Positions 48,933 to 57,186 of a stretch of 64,000 nt of DNA are shown piece by piece. Made by a program: the position numbers and the translations under genes. The notes under the pieces were generated by a model. The model saw nothing but the letters and a program-made list of their open reading frames with translations. It did no database searches and had not been told where the DNA came from. Each line of letters begins with the position of its first letter. Within the stretch, counting starts at the first letter, position 1. Where the stretch lies: assembly GCA_964395915.1 (NCBI GenBank), contig CAYNDB010000001.1, positions 1-64,000 of the forward strand. The letters run 5' to 3'. The DNA is from CAYNDB01 sp964395915. Lineage in GTDB: Bacteria; Nitrospinota_A; UBA7883; JAJRTC01.

Positions 48933-49373
48933 CTATACCTGTAAATAGCGTGGTGACGATTGGGGGAAATCGCCACCACGCTTTGGGGCATATGACGATG
49001 AGGGGTAATCATCGCCATTGGAAGGAAGAAATGACAACAAAATGTTTTCCAATAATTCGATCTCCCGATTCAAATTTTCTTCATTTTCTGATTTCGAAGG
49101 AAACTTGATAATTTTCGATTCAGGCAAGGCTTGACGAAATTCCATCAAATCGACTTTGGATAGAAAGTCATCGTCCACGATTACAAGATCAAATCCCACC
49201 TTTCTCAATAAATCAGATGAAATCGAACCAATAGAATCGTGAGTAAGGTTCAACGTAGGGACGTTAAAGCTTTTTAATATGTTTGCCACGATTCTGGTAT
49301 TGTCAAAATCATCGCAAAGCACACAAACCAACAGGTTTCCAATATCCATTTTTGCGCCATGCGAATAATTCAC
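48933..49373 (-). CDS. Receiver-like protein, paralogue B
   Basis: 146 residues. VCVLCDDFDNTRIVANIL supplies an acidic pair, DLVIVDDDFLSKVDLMEF a phosphoacceptor-like Asp, and FPSKSE a possible conserved Lys; the Ser/Thr switch residue is not clear (SKIIKFP). It parallels the gene at 49370 along ~110 residues (FDLVIVD, LLENI). The C-terminus is Ser/Pro-rich. It overlaps that gene by 4 nt. I treat it as a divergent receiver domain; no output domain is visible. Confidence 0.6.
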   Translation of the reverse strand: MNYSHGAKMDIGNLLVCVLCDDFDNTRIVANILKSFNVPTLNLTHDSIGSISSDLLRKVGFDLVIVDDDFLSKVDLMEFRQALPESKIIKFPSKSENEENLNREIELLENILLSFLPSNGDDYPSSSYAPKRGGDFPQSSPRYLQV

Positions 49374-49792
49374 TCTTTTTCCCCCAGACTTTTTTGATTT
49401 ACTATTCGCGGATATTGTTTGGCCAAATAACGTTTGAATTTATGTGAATCGAATATCTCGGAAGTTTGAATAAGCGTTAAGAAAATATTTTCCAGCAATT
49501 CGGTTTCCCAGCCAGGGCTTTTACCCCTGTCAGATTTACATGGAATCTTGGCTATTTCAGCTTTCGGCCAGGCATTATGTAATTCCAATAAATCCGTTTT
49601 TGACAAATATTCTTCATCAACGATCACAAGGTCAAATCCAATCTCCTTCAGGAAAGTAAATGAAACCAAATCCAGAGAAGCGTGAGTAAGATGGATCGAA
49701 TATACGTCCAGCTCATCCAACATTAAGGCAACCTTGTTAGCGATAATGGGATCATCACATAAAGCGCATACAAAAAAGTTTTTCTGGGACAT
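49370..49792 (-). CDS. Receiver-like protein, paralogue A
   Basis: 140 residues: FFVCALCDDPIIANKVALML, HLTHASLDLVSFTFLKEIG, FDLVIVDEEYLSKTDLLEL, IAKIPCKSD, ETELLENIFLTL. Pattern of a REC fold with DD pocket and central Asp but an altered switch region. Good ribosome-binding site (GGAG) and a sigma-54 promoter 31 nt upstream. It is divergent from the NtrC-type activator gene, an arrangement suggesting that activator controls it. Confidence 0.62.
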   Translation of the reverse strand: MSQKNFFVCALCDDPIIANKVALMLDELDVYSIHLTHASLDLVSFTFLKEIGFDLVIVDEEYLSKTDLLELHNAWPKAEIAKIPCKSDRGKSPGWETELLENIFLTLIQTSEIFDSHKFKRYLAKQYPRIVNQKSLGEKE

Positions 49793-49822
49793 GGAGGCTC
49801 CTGTTTCTTTCTAAACCTCAAT

Positions 49823-49838
49823 TGCACAAGGCATGCCA
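49823..49838 (-). promoter_or_regulatory. Sigma-54 promoter of the receiver-like pair
   Basis: Minus strand TGGCATGCCTTGTGCA. It keeps the invariant GG and GC with exact -24/-12 spacing and matches TGGCACGN4TTGCW except two positions. It lies 31 nt before ATG 49792 and beside a gene for a sigma-54 activator. Confidence 0.7.
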
Positions 49839-49977
49839 TGAAAAATGAAGCTGGGACTAGCTGTATTTCAATGAGATATGAGAAACGCTAGATGTGGCGG
49901 ATAAATTGGAGCGCTGATTTCTAACAAATTTGTAATATAATTACAAGAAATATTATGGTTTGTGTAAATGCGGCTTT

Positions 49978-51105
49978 ATGAAACCTGATTCAATTTTGCC
50001 ATACAAGCTTCTTGTCGTTGATGACGACCCCGCCGCGTTAAAGCTGGTCAGAAAATATTCCGCAAATTTAAGTTTTCTCGAAGCGCATGGATGCTCTTCC
50101 CCTCTCGAGGCCTTGTCATGGGCCAAAGAAAATCATTTTGATATCGCGCTTACTGATTTCAAAATGCCAAAAATGAATGGTGTTGAACTGGCAAACGCCC
50201 TTAAAGAAAAAAATCCCGAGTCGTATTTTCTGATTATGACAGGTCATGCGGAAATCCAAACAGCGATTGCGGCTATCCGGGCTGGAATATTTGATTTTAT
50301 TCTCAAGCCATTTGATTTAAGCGAATTCATAATAGCTATGGAACGGGTTAAAAAAAACCTCGACCTGAAACATCAAAATCAAATGTTAACAAAGTTCCTG
50401 CAAACCGGGTCAGGAAGCGGAGACCTTGTGGGCCAATCACACGCGATGAATACCGTGCGTGAAAAGATCAAGCTTTTCTCAAACTCAAACGCCCCGGTNN
50501 NNNNNNNNNNNNNNNNNNNNNNNNNNNNNNNNNNNNNNNNNNNNNNNNNNNNNNNNNNNNNNNNNNNNNNNNNNNNNNNNNNNNNNNNNNNNNNNNNNCA
50601 AAACCAGCGTTTCCGTGAAGACCTGTTCTATCGAATAAACACCTTGAGTATCCATGTCCCGCCATTAAGAGAAAGGGAGGGCGATATCAATATTCTGTCC
50701 GAATATTTCCTGAAGAAATTTAATATGGTTTACAGCAAGGAAATAGAATCATTCGACAAAAGCGCCGTTGATCTTCTTACAGGTTACCAATGGCCCGGCA
50801 ATGTGCGTCAGCTTGAAAACGTGATTGATTATGCTGTGTTGTCTTGCGACAAAAAAAGAATTAAAAGCGAGCATTTTCCATCGGAAATAGCCGACCAGCG
50901 CGCTTCCCAAAGGCGAAGCTCTACAGCTTCCGCGCCAATCGATCTGTCGCATGGGAAAATGACATCTGTTCTTTCAAGTATGGAAAGTGAAAAAATCAAA
51001 GATAGTTTAAATAGAAACAGGTGGAACAAATCGAAAACCGCCTCCGAACTGGGACTAACGGCGCGTCAACTCTCATACAGGCTCAAAAAATATAATATTG
51101 AGTGA
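49978..51105 (+). CDS. NtrC-family sigma-54 response regulator, interrupted by an assembly gap
   Basis: Receiver domain (LLVVDDDPAALKLV, DIALTDFKMPKMNG, LIMTGHA, LKPFDLSEF), then the start of the AAA+ domain (DLVGQSHAMNTVREKI). After the gap come RFREDLFYRINTLSIHVPPLR, YQWPGNVRQLENVI and a Fis-type HTH (NKSKTASELGLTARQLSYRLKKY). Walker A, the GAFTGA loop and Walker B fall in the gap. It activates sigma-54 promoters when phosphorylated. ATG 49978 is preferred; TTG 49960 is possible. Frame on both sides agrees only by chance of the N length. Confidence 0.9.
   Translation: MKPDSILPYKLLVVDDDPAALKLVRKYSANLSFLEAHGCSSPLEALSWAKENHFDIALTDFKMPKMNGVELANALKEKNPESYFLIMTGHAEIQTAIAAIRAGIFDFILKPFDLSEFIIAMERVKKNLDLKHQNQMLTKFLQTGSGSGDLVGQSHAMNTVREKIKLFSNSNAPXXXXXXXXXXXXXXXXXXXXXXXXXXXXXXXXXXQNQRFREDLFYRINTLSIHVPPLREREGDINILSEYFLKKFNMVYSKEIESFDKSAVDLLTGYQWPGNVRQLENVIDYAVLSCDKKRIKSEHFPSEIADQRASQRRSSTASAPIDLSHGKMTSVLSSMESEKIKDSLNRNRWNKSKTASELGLTARQLSYRLKKYNIE
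50499..50598. other. Assembly gap (100 N)
   Basis: Exactly 100 N inside the NtrC-type gene. The missing AAA+ segment (Walker A to the sequence before RFREDLFYR) is normally about 125-135 residues, so the true gap should be near 400 nt. Confidence 0.98.
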
Positions 51106-51319
51106 CTGTAACCTTTTGAAAACTCACCTCTCTTGAAACGCGCAAGCCCCTCTAAAATAGCCTGGTTGATAATTAGAGTTTTCCCCGCGCAATTCATAAT
51201 TAAAAGGAAAGCTTTTGATGAGAAAACAAAGTGAAACATCATCTGTTTTTTTGGAAACTTTTTCCTTTCTTGCGATGTCCAAAAAGTAAAGGGCGGCATA
51301 AGATAACAAAAACAGGTTT

Positions 51320-51454
51320 ATGGACACGGTAGACGAGCTGAAAAAACTTATAGAAAAGCTTATTGAGAAGATGAGCGAGGGTATGCTCCGGGGCGTAAGG
51401 GATAAGCGGCGGGATGGTTTCGACGATGGGCCGCGTCGCAATAAAAGGTTCTAA
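51320..51454 (+). CDS. Possible 44-residue charged small protein
   Basis: ATG 51320 to TAA 51454: MDTVDELKKLIEKLIEKMSE, then a Gly/Arg/Asp-rich tail ending RRNKRF. An amphipathic helix followed by a basic tail. It ends 4 nt before a strong Rho-independent terminator, which argues for a real transcript. The ribosome-binding site (AGG) is weak and I recognise no family. Confidence 0.45.
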   Translation: MDTVDELKKLIEKLIEKMSEGMLRGVRDKRRDGFDDGPRRNKRF

Positions 51455-51458
51455 TTAC

Positions 51459-51510
51459 AGCGCTTAGACCCGCTCGTATCGAGTATATGAGCGGGGGCGC
51501 TATTTTTTCT
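51459..51510 (+). terminator. Rho-independent terminator
   Basis: AGCGC (51459-51463) and CCCGCTC (51469-51475) pair with GAGCGGG (51489-51495) and GCGCT (51497-51501), followed by ATTTTTTCT. Ends transcription from the NtrC gene and/or the small ORF. Confidence 0.8.
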
Positions 51511-51551
51511 GTATAGTTATAAAAAGAGCTATCAAAATAATGGAGGTTTTT

Positions 51552-51989
51552 ATGCGTAAATTTATCATCATCTCTCTGATTGCGGTAATTGTGCCGTTCA
51601 TGGCGTTTGCCAACGAAGGCGGACATAAGAGTGAAAAATATAAGGGGGCGCATGGTATGAAGTTTAGCCCGGCGCAGCAGGAGGCCATGCGACAAATTGG
51701 CTATAAAATGAAAAGGTTCATGATAAAGCATCACAGCAAGATGAAGCTTGTGCGGCTTGATCTGAAAGAAGAGCTTGAAAAAATTAAACCGGACAAAAAC
51801 AAGCTTCAAAAACTGGTCTCAGAGCTTGCCGAGCTACAAAAGGTTCATGAGCAAAAAAGGCTTGGAGCGTTGCTTGAACTAACGGGAACCATGACGCGGG
51901 AAGAAAGAATTAAATTTTTGAGCTCGAAAAAAGGCAAAATGCTGCTGGGAGGGAAAAAGAAAGGCGGCGGAGGCCATAAAGGGCGTTAA
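51552..51989 (+). CDS. Spy/CpxP-like periplasmic protein
   Basis: 145 residues from ATG 51552 (GGAGG 7 nt upstream; ATG 51540 lacks one). Signal peptide MRKFIIISLIAVIVPFMAFA, then a His/Lys-rich segment and a mostly helical body: MIKHHSKMKLVRLDLKEELE, KLVSELAELQKVHEQKR and GTMTREERIKFL, an LTxxQ-like end motif. The C-terminus is Gly/Lys/His-rich (KKKGGGGHKGR). Resembles Spy/CpxP/ZraP envelope-stress or metal-binding chaperones; the exact role is unknown. Confidence 0.75.
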   Translation: MRKFIIISLIAVIVPFMAFANEGGHKSEKYKGAHGMKFSPAQQEAMRQIGYKMKRFMIKHHSKMKLVRLDLKEELEKIKPDKNKLQKLVSELAELQKVHEQKRLGALLELTGTMTREERIKFLSSKKGKMLLGGKKKGGGGHKGR

Positions 51990-51999
51990 TTGTAATAAA

Positions 52000-52235
52000 C
52001 AAAAATTGCGTTTACGGACTAGCGGTTTCTGATCGTTAAAAGCCTTCACAGTTGTTACCGTTGAGGGGGAGGCGGCACCGCCACGCAGAGTCGGCGGCTG
52101 TGTCGGTTCCGTTGGGAGAAGTGTGGTTTGCGCCTGTCTCATTGTTCCTTGCGGGATTCACTTCGTTTGCGATACAGTGGTTGTGTGAGTTTGCAACGAT
52201 GGCTGCCGCCACATCACAAGAACGGCTTCCCCTCT
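52000..52235 (-). repeat. Dispersed intergenic repeat, copy 1 (inverted relative to copy 2)
   Basis: Read on the minus strand it shares, in order, GGCGCAAACCA, CTTCTCCCAACGG, GTAACAACTGTGAAGGCTTTTA, CAGAAACC and GTAAACGCAA with the copy at 58755-58950. It fills most of the 313-nt gene-free stretch 51990-52302 between the Spy-like and DUF2851 genes. No open frame conserved between copies. Confidence 0.6.
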
Positions 52236-52302
52236 TTAGAAATACCACTACCTGCCGGTATTATTTTTCCACTAACGCCCCATCTTGTTTTACCATCATC
52301 GA

Positions 52303-53847
52303 ATGCGTTCCAATATATATCTCGCCCTTTGCGAAACAGAGCCGCCTATCGTGCGGGAAGGGAAAGCAAAGGCGCAGGAGAGCCCGCCGCGGCGTGTGCG
52401 GGAGGAGGCGGTTGTTTCTATCTGGATGGAGCAACCGTGGGCGCCGCATCCTGTCCGCGATGTTAAAGGCAAAATGGTGGAGATCATCTCCCCCGGATGG
52501 CTGAAAGGAGGCGCCGGGCCGGATTTTTGCGACGCGCTTTTTCGATATAACAATGGCGCCATTGAAAAAGGTGATGTGGAGATACATGTACGCTCTTCCG
52601 ACTGGTTGCGCCACAAACATTTTCGTGACCCCGCATATAACGACACACGGCTCCATGTTGTTTTATATTGCGACTCCAAAAACGATCCACGAACCGTAAA
52701 CTCCGGCGAGGCGCTTATAGAGATAGAGCTTGCCAACGTGTGCGCTGGAGTAATAGACCGCATACGGTCTCGATCCCCCGTTAAACAATCCATAGCAAAC
52801 CTTGCCCTTATCACAGGTAAATGTAGCGAAGCTTTAGCCAACCTTGGCGCCTCAAACGCTTTCCAGATAATAGAGGCGGCTGGCGAGGCGAGGATGGAAT
52901 TTAAATCGAAACGTTATCTTGCGGCGATCAAAAAAGGCGTGGGTGAGGAGGAGCTGTATCAGGGGATATTGGAGGCGCTTGGATATCAGGCGTTCAAAAT
53001 TCAGTTTGGAAGAGTGGCAAGGGAGGCGACGCTCAAAAAATTGCGTGGCTCTATGGAGGATATCCGGCGGACGACACGTTCCGCTGTTCTGCAAGGGATA
53101 TTGTTTGGCGTGGCGGGACTTTTGCCACGACATGTGACCAAGGATGATTTCGATGAGGAGACTTCGGCATATATCGGCGGAAGCCTGGAAGCGTGGGAGC
53201 GTATCGCCGAAAAATGTGGATTCGAGCAAACAATCGGCTCTGACGAATGGAAGCTTGCTGGTTCTCGTCCGGCGAATTTCCCGGCGGGACGGTTGGCGGG
53301 GTTGTCATATTTTCTTTCGACATATTTGGAGAGTGATTTGGAGAGAGTCTTTCCACGCATACTGGAAGAGTGTCCGGTGGATGGAAAAGTAAGGGAGATC
53401 AGAAAATGGATCAACGCTGTTTCAAACCTTTTCTCATCGCCTGCGGATGACTATTGGGCGTGGCGATATGCTCTTGGCGGCAAGAAGCTTGCAAAACCGC
53501 GCAAACTTATCGGGAAAGAGCGAGTGGAGCTAATATTAGTGAACATAATATTACCTTTTGCCCTGGCGCGCGCCCAATCAAGAAAAAATAAGCGGGAGGA
53601 AGAAATTGCGCGGAGAATATTTCGCGTCATGCCATCAACCGCTCAAAACAGCGTTGTCCGGCTAATGGCGCAGCGGATGTGTGGCGGAATCGCGGCGAAT
53701 GAGCTTGCCCGCGGGTCTATTCGACGCCAGGGGCTCACCCAGGTGTACACAGATTTTTGTACGGTCAACGAGCAGAGATGCGAGGCGTGCGGATTTGCGA
53801 CATATCTTGAAAACCTGTTTTCGCAAGGTGTGATATTATCTGGCTGA
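52303..53847 (+). CDS. DUF2851 family protein
   Basis: 514 residues from ATG 52303 (TTG 52285 would add six). The family core is recognisable: ISPGWLKGGAGPDFCDALFR, KGDVEIHVRSSDWLRHKH, YNDTRLHVVLYCDS and a long helical C-terminus (EVTLKKLRGSM-type EATLKKLRGSMEDIRR, GLTQVYTDFCTVNEQRCEAC). Found mostly in Bacteroidetes, deltaproteobacteria and related groups; function unknown. lptE follows 21 nt later. Confidence 0.85.
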   Translation: MRSNIYLALCETEPPIVREGKAKAQESPPRRVREEAVVSIWMEQPWAPHPVRDVKGKMVEIISPGWLKGGAGPDFCDALFRYNNGAIEKGDVEIHVRSSDWLRHKHFRDPAYNDTRLHVVLYCDSKNDPRTVNSGEALIEIELANVCAGVIDRIRSRSPVKQSIANLALITGKCSEALANLGASNAFQIIEAAGEARMEFKSKRYLAAIKKGVGEEELYQGILEALGYQAFKIQFGRVAREATLKKLRGSMEDIRRTTRSAVLQGILFGVAGLLPRHVTKDDFDEETSAYIGGSLEAWERIAEKCGFEQTIGSDEWKLAGSRPANFPAGRLAGLSYFLSTYLESDLERVFPRILEECPVDGKVREIRKWINAVSNLFSSPADDYWAWRYALGGKKLAKPRKLIGKERVELILVNIILPFALARAQSRKNKREEEIARRIFRVMPSTAQNSVVRLMAQRMCGGIAANELARGSIRRQGLTQVYTDFCTVNEQRCEACGFATYLENLFSQGVILSG

Positions 53848-53868
53848 TTTTAAATATGGAGAATTTCG

Positions 53869-54384
53869 TTGCCAACAAAAACCGTAGCTTTACTGATAAC
53901 GCTGGTGTTCACCGCGTCGTGCGCCGGATACGCTTTGGTTGGCAAAGGCTCTTCATTACCGCCCAATATACGTAGTATCGATATTCAGCTATTTAAAAAT
54001 AAAACAGCGGAGCCAAACCTCGATACCCGTATGACACAGGCGGTGCAAGACGGATTTATAAAAGACGGCAGGCTCAAAGTGGTAAGCGCGGGAAGCCGGG
54101 CGGATTCAATTTTAGAAGGCGCCATAGAGGCGTATAGCTTGCGGCCGGTGGCTTATGATGCAAATAACAAAGTCACCGAATATGTGGTATCGCTTACATT
54201 GGCCATTAAACATACCGTAAGCGGAAGTGGCAAAGTGTTAACAAAGCAAACGTTTACGAAAGATTGGCGCTATCAGGTGGAGCAGTCGATCACATTGGCG
54301 GAAAACTTGCGGATAGCGGCGATCAAAGAGGCCTCCACGCAAGCGGCGGAATCTATCATCACCATGGTAATAGAGTCATTTTAA
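53869..54384 (+). CDS. lptE: LPS-assembly lipoprotein LptE
   Basis: 171 residues from TTG 53869 (GGAG upstream). Lipobox: LLITLVFTASCAGY. The mature part has the LptE pattern: LPPNIRSIDIQLFKNKTAEPNLD, TRMTQAVQDGFIKDGRLKVV, SILEGAIEAYSLRPVAYD, EYVVSLTLAIKH. LptE plugs the LptD barrel and helps place LPS in the outer membrane. hflX follows; lptD is not in the window. Confidence 0.85.
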   Translation: MPTKTVALLITLVFTASCAGYALVGKGSSLPPNIRSIDIQLFKNKTAEPNLDTRMTQAVQDGFIKDGRLKVVSAGSRADSILEGAIEAYSLRPVAYDANNKVTEYVVSLTLAIKHTVSGSGKVLTKQTFTKDWRYQVEQSITLAENLRIAAIKEASTQAAESIITMVIESF

Positions 54385-54414
54385 CAACAATATTTATGGC
54401 CTTAGAGGGCTGCC

Positions 54415-56067
54415 ATTAAACAGGTAGAAGGTTCGACAACTGGCTTAAAGCCTTCCCAGATCAGGGCTCTGGAAAGGATTTATCGCCGCAAAACCACCGC
54501 GGAAACAACTATTTCCAGCGAGCTTGGCGCAACGCTATGCAAGATATCAAGAGAAATCGGCCGTCAGGTGGGTGTTATGATAGACAGGCGTGGACGCGTC
54601 ACACATGTCATCATAGGTGACCAAAACGAAATAGTAATACCTAACCTCACCCGTGTCAGGAGTGGGGCCGGGAGGCTCAAAGGCCTCCGGCTGATTCACA
54701 CACATCTAAAAAACGAGCCGCTTTCGAAAGATGATTTAAACGACCTTGCGCTCCTGCGCCTTGATCTGGTTATGGCTATAGGAACAGGCGCTAATGGAGA
54801 GCCGTTGACGGCGTATATTGCGCATATCGATCCGGATCGCCACGCCGCTAAGTCGGTATGGAAAATTGTTGAGCCTTGCCCCTTCTCAAAGCTCGATTTC
54901 AGGTTTGGAGAATTAATCGCCACTCTTGAGCAAAAGCTATCGCGGCTCGACACACGTAAGGAAGAAAAAGATACTCTGGCGGCCACGCTTGTTCATATAG
55001 GAAGCTTATCCAAAACGGAAGCGGAGGCGCGACTTGACGAGCTGTCGGAGCTTGCAAGAACGGAAAAAATCAGCGTCGTTGACAGGGTGATATACAAGGG
55101 GGCGCCAAATCCTAAAAATCTTCTGGGCGCAGGCAGAATCAAAGACCTTATCATCAGAGCCTTTACTAATGGCGCGGATATGATACTTTTTGACCAGGAG
55201 CTTTCTCCGGCCCAGGCCAGATGGATTGGAAACCTGACCGAAATGCCGATTCTCGACAGGACGCAGCTAATCCTGCGGATATTCGCAAGAAGGGCTTTTA
55301 CCGCGGATGGCAAGATGCGTGTTGAGCTGGCGCGGCTGAAGTATATGTTACCGAGACTTGGAACCCGCGATGACGCGCTTTCCCGTATAAGAGGGGGTAT
55401 TGGTATGCGCGGGCCGGGCGAAACCGCCATGGAAGTGTCGCGAAGACGGATCATGGAAAGAATCAGCCGGTTAAAAGGCCAACTGGAAAAGCTTGGACGC
55501 GGGCGCGAGCAACGCAGAAGCCTCCGAAAGCGCTCTTCCATACCCCAGGTGGCGGTTGTAGGGTATACAAACGCCGGGAAATCAACATTGCTCAACGCGA
55601 TCACAAAAAGCTCGGTTCTGGTGGAGGACAAGTTGTTCGCCACGCTGGACCCGACGGCTCGCAGGGTGCGGTTTCCAAAGGAAATGGAGGTTGTGTTTCT
55701 TGACACCGTAGGGTTTATACGAGACTTGCCGGAAGATCTTCTGGACGCTTTCAAGTCTACCCTGGAAGAGCTTCGGGACGCTGATCTTCTGCTTCACCTC
55801 GTTGATATTTCCGCCCCGGACTTCGAAAGCATGACAGAAACAGTGGAAAAAATTCTACATCAACTTGGAATAGTGGAAATACCACGACGTATAGTGTTGA
55901 ATAAAATCGACAAGGTGGATGTTGGTGTAACCGAAAACCTGGTCAGGCGTTACAACGCAATTCCCATTAGCGCGTCGAAGAGATCCGGTCTTGAAAACCT
56001 TACAAAAGAAATAGTTGGGGAGTTGAAAAAGATTGGAGCCGGAGGTAGTCTTATCAAGTCAAAGTAA
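54415..56067 (+). CDS. hflX: Ribosome-associated GTPase HflX, probable AUU start
   Basis: 550 residues from ATT 54415. The first 51 codons match the N-terminal extension of deltaproteobacterial HflX (TTGLKPSQIRALERIYRRK, ISREIGRQVGVMIDRRG), so the first canonical start, GTG 54568, is too late. No ATG/GTG/TTG occurs in between, and a stop lies at 54403. AGAGGG sits 6 nt before the ATT. Then HflX-N (GAGRIKDLI, DQELSPAQARWIGN), the GPGE helix motif (GIGMRGPGETAMEVSRRRI) and GTPase motifs GYTNAGKSTLLN, DTVGFIRDLP and NKID. It splits stalled ribosomes. Confidence 0.92.
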   Translation: MKQVEGSTTGLKPSQIRALERIYRRKTTAETTISSELGATLCKISREIGRQVGVMIDRRGRVTHVIIGDQNEIVIPNLTRVRSGAGRLKGLRLIHTHLKNEPLSKDDLNDLALLRLDLVMAIGTGANGEPLTAYIAHIDPDRHAAKSVWKIVEPCPFSKLDFRFGELIATLEQKLSRLDTRKEEKDTLAATLVHIGSLSKTEAEARLDELSELARTEKISVVDRVIYKGAPNPKNLLGAGRIKDLIIRAFTNGADMILFDQELSPAQARWIGNLTEMPILDRTQLILRIFARRAFTADGKMRVELARLKYMLPRLGTRDDALSRIRGGIGMRGPGETAMEVSRRRIMERISRLKGQLEKLGRGREQRRSLRKRSSIPQVAVVGYTNAGKSTLLNAITKSSVLVEDKLFATLDPTARRVRFPKEMEVVFLDTVGFIRDLPEDLLDAFKSTLEELRDADLLLHLVDISAPDFESMTETVEKILHQLGIVEIPRRIVLNKIDKVDVGVTENLVRRYNAIPISASKRSGLENLTKEIVGELKKIGAGGSLIKSK

Positions 56068-56088
56068 TACTGGGTGAAGGGCGTTTTT

Positions 56089-57186
56089 ATGTTTTCAGAT
56101 ATTTCGCCAAAAATTTGTCGATGGCATATAGTTCTGGTATCGCTTTTACTGGCGGTAGCGTCAGGGTGCAAAACATTTCCAGAAGTCGATAAACTATGGA
56201 AAAACGGCGACAATAAANNNNNNNNNNNNNNNNNNNNNNNNNNNNNNNNNNNNNNNNNNNNNNNNNNNNNNNNNNNNNNNNNNNNNNNNNNNNNNNNNNN
56301 NNNNNNNNNNNNNNNNNTAAACGGTATAAGCGTTAACACAATTCAGGGTAAAACGGTTGTGACGGTTTCGGCCAGCGCTCCTTTCAAATATATCGCTTTT
56401 AAAATGCGGAACCCGGAGCGTATAGCTCTGGAAATAGAAGGTGTCACAAAGGTCTCCACCCGGTCATTGGCTGAAGTGGATGACGAACTAATCAGCGGCG
56501 CGCATATCCTGCGTTTTGATAAATCCGCTAATGTGCGTGTGGAAGTGGGGCTTCGAAAGCCGTGTTCCTTCGACACCTCCATGAGTGGAACTTCGCTTGT
56601 TTTAACAATATCTCCAGACATTCCAAAAACTGATACGAAGACTGTCGAGGAACTTGCCAAGGCAAAAGAGACCATAGAAAAACTTAACAAAAAAATGGCT
56701 CGTCTTGAAAACAGAATTAAAGAGCTGGAAAATAAACGAGTTACGCCGAAAACGGACGTGCCGCGCGTTGACATGGCCAGGACTGAAAAGGACGATAGAC
56801 TCGCCATACCGCCCGTTTCCAGGGTGAAAACAGCGGAAGAAATAGCCACGAAAAAAATCAAAATAAAAATAAAGGATTGGCTGGAGGCGTGGCGCTCGCA
56901 AGACATTTTAAGGTATAGTGACCATTATGCCGCCTCGTTCTCGCATAAAGGTATGAGCAAAGGGAGGTGGCTGAAATCAAAAAAGAGAAAGTTTCGGCTG
57001 GCAGGCTCAATTGATGTAAATATCGACAATATCATTGTGAAAATTCTGAACAGGAAAGCCGTTGTCAAATTTACACAAATTTACCGATCCGAAGGACTTA
57101 GCGACATTGGAAACAAAACTTTGACCATGTCTCTTATCGGGCGGGAGTGGAAAATCGTTTCTGAGATGTGGAGACCTGTGCGATGA
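56089..57186 (+). CDS. AMIN-domain lipoprotein with C-terminal SnoaL/Cds6-like domain, split by a gap
   Basis: Signal and lipobox IVLVSLLLAVASGCKTF at the start (ATG 56089, AAGGG upstream). After the gap an AMIN-type domain (TVVTVSASAPFKYIAFKMRN, PERIALEIEGV) is followed by a coiled coil (EELAKAKETIEKLNKKMARL) and a C-terminal domain (IKDWLEAWRSQDILRYSDHY, SFSHKGMSKGRWLKSKKRKF, REWKIVSEMWRPV) seen with L,D-transpeptidases. AMIN domains bind murein. It overlaps the transpeptidase gene by 3 nt, suggesting that they act together. Frame continuity across the gap is unproven. Confidence 0.8.
   Translation: MFSDISPKICRWHIVLVSLLLAVASGCKTFPEVDKLWKNGDNKXXXXXXXXXXXXXXXXXXXXXXXXXXXXXXXXXXNGISVNTIQGKTVVTVSASAPFKYIAFKMRNPERIALEIEGVTKVSTRSLAEVDDELISGAHILRFDKSANVRVEVGLRKPCSFDTSMSGTSLVLTISPDIPKTDTKTVEELAKAKETIEKLNKKMARLENRIKELENKRVTPKTDVPRVDMARTEKDDRLAIPPVSRVKTAEEIATKKIKIKIKDWLEAWRSQDILRYSDHYAASFSHKGMSKGRWLKSKKRKFRLAGSIDVNIDNIIVKILNRKAVVKFTQIYRSEGLSDIGNKTLTMSLIGREWKIVSEMWRPVR
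56218..56317. other. Assembly gap (100 N)
   Basis: Exactly 100 N inside the AMIN lipoprotein gene, after about 43 codons and before the AMIN core. True size unknown. Confidence 0.98.

Noticed and set aside
48870..49856. CATGAAAAATG-type inverted repeats flanking the receiver-like pair
   Set aside because: Short and partly A/T-rich; could be chance.
51218..51289. 23-codon frame after the NtrC gene
   Set aside because: Too short, low complexity, no conserved feature or terminator behind it.
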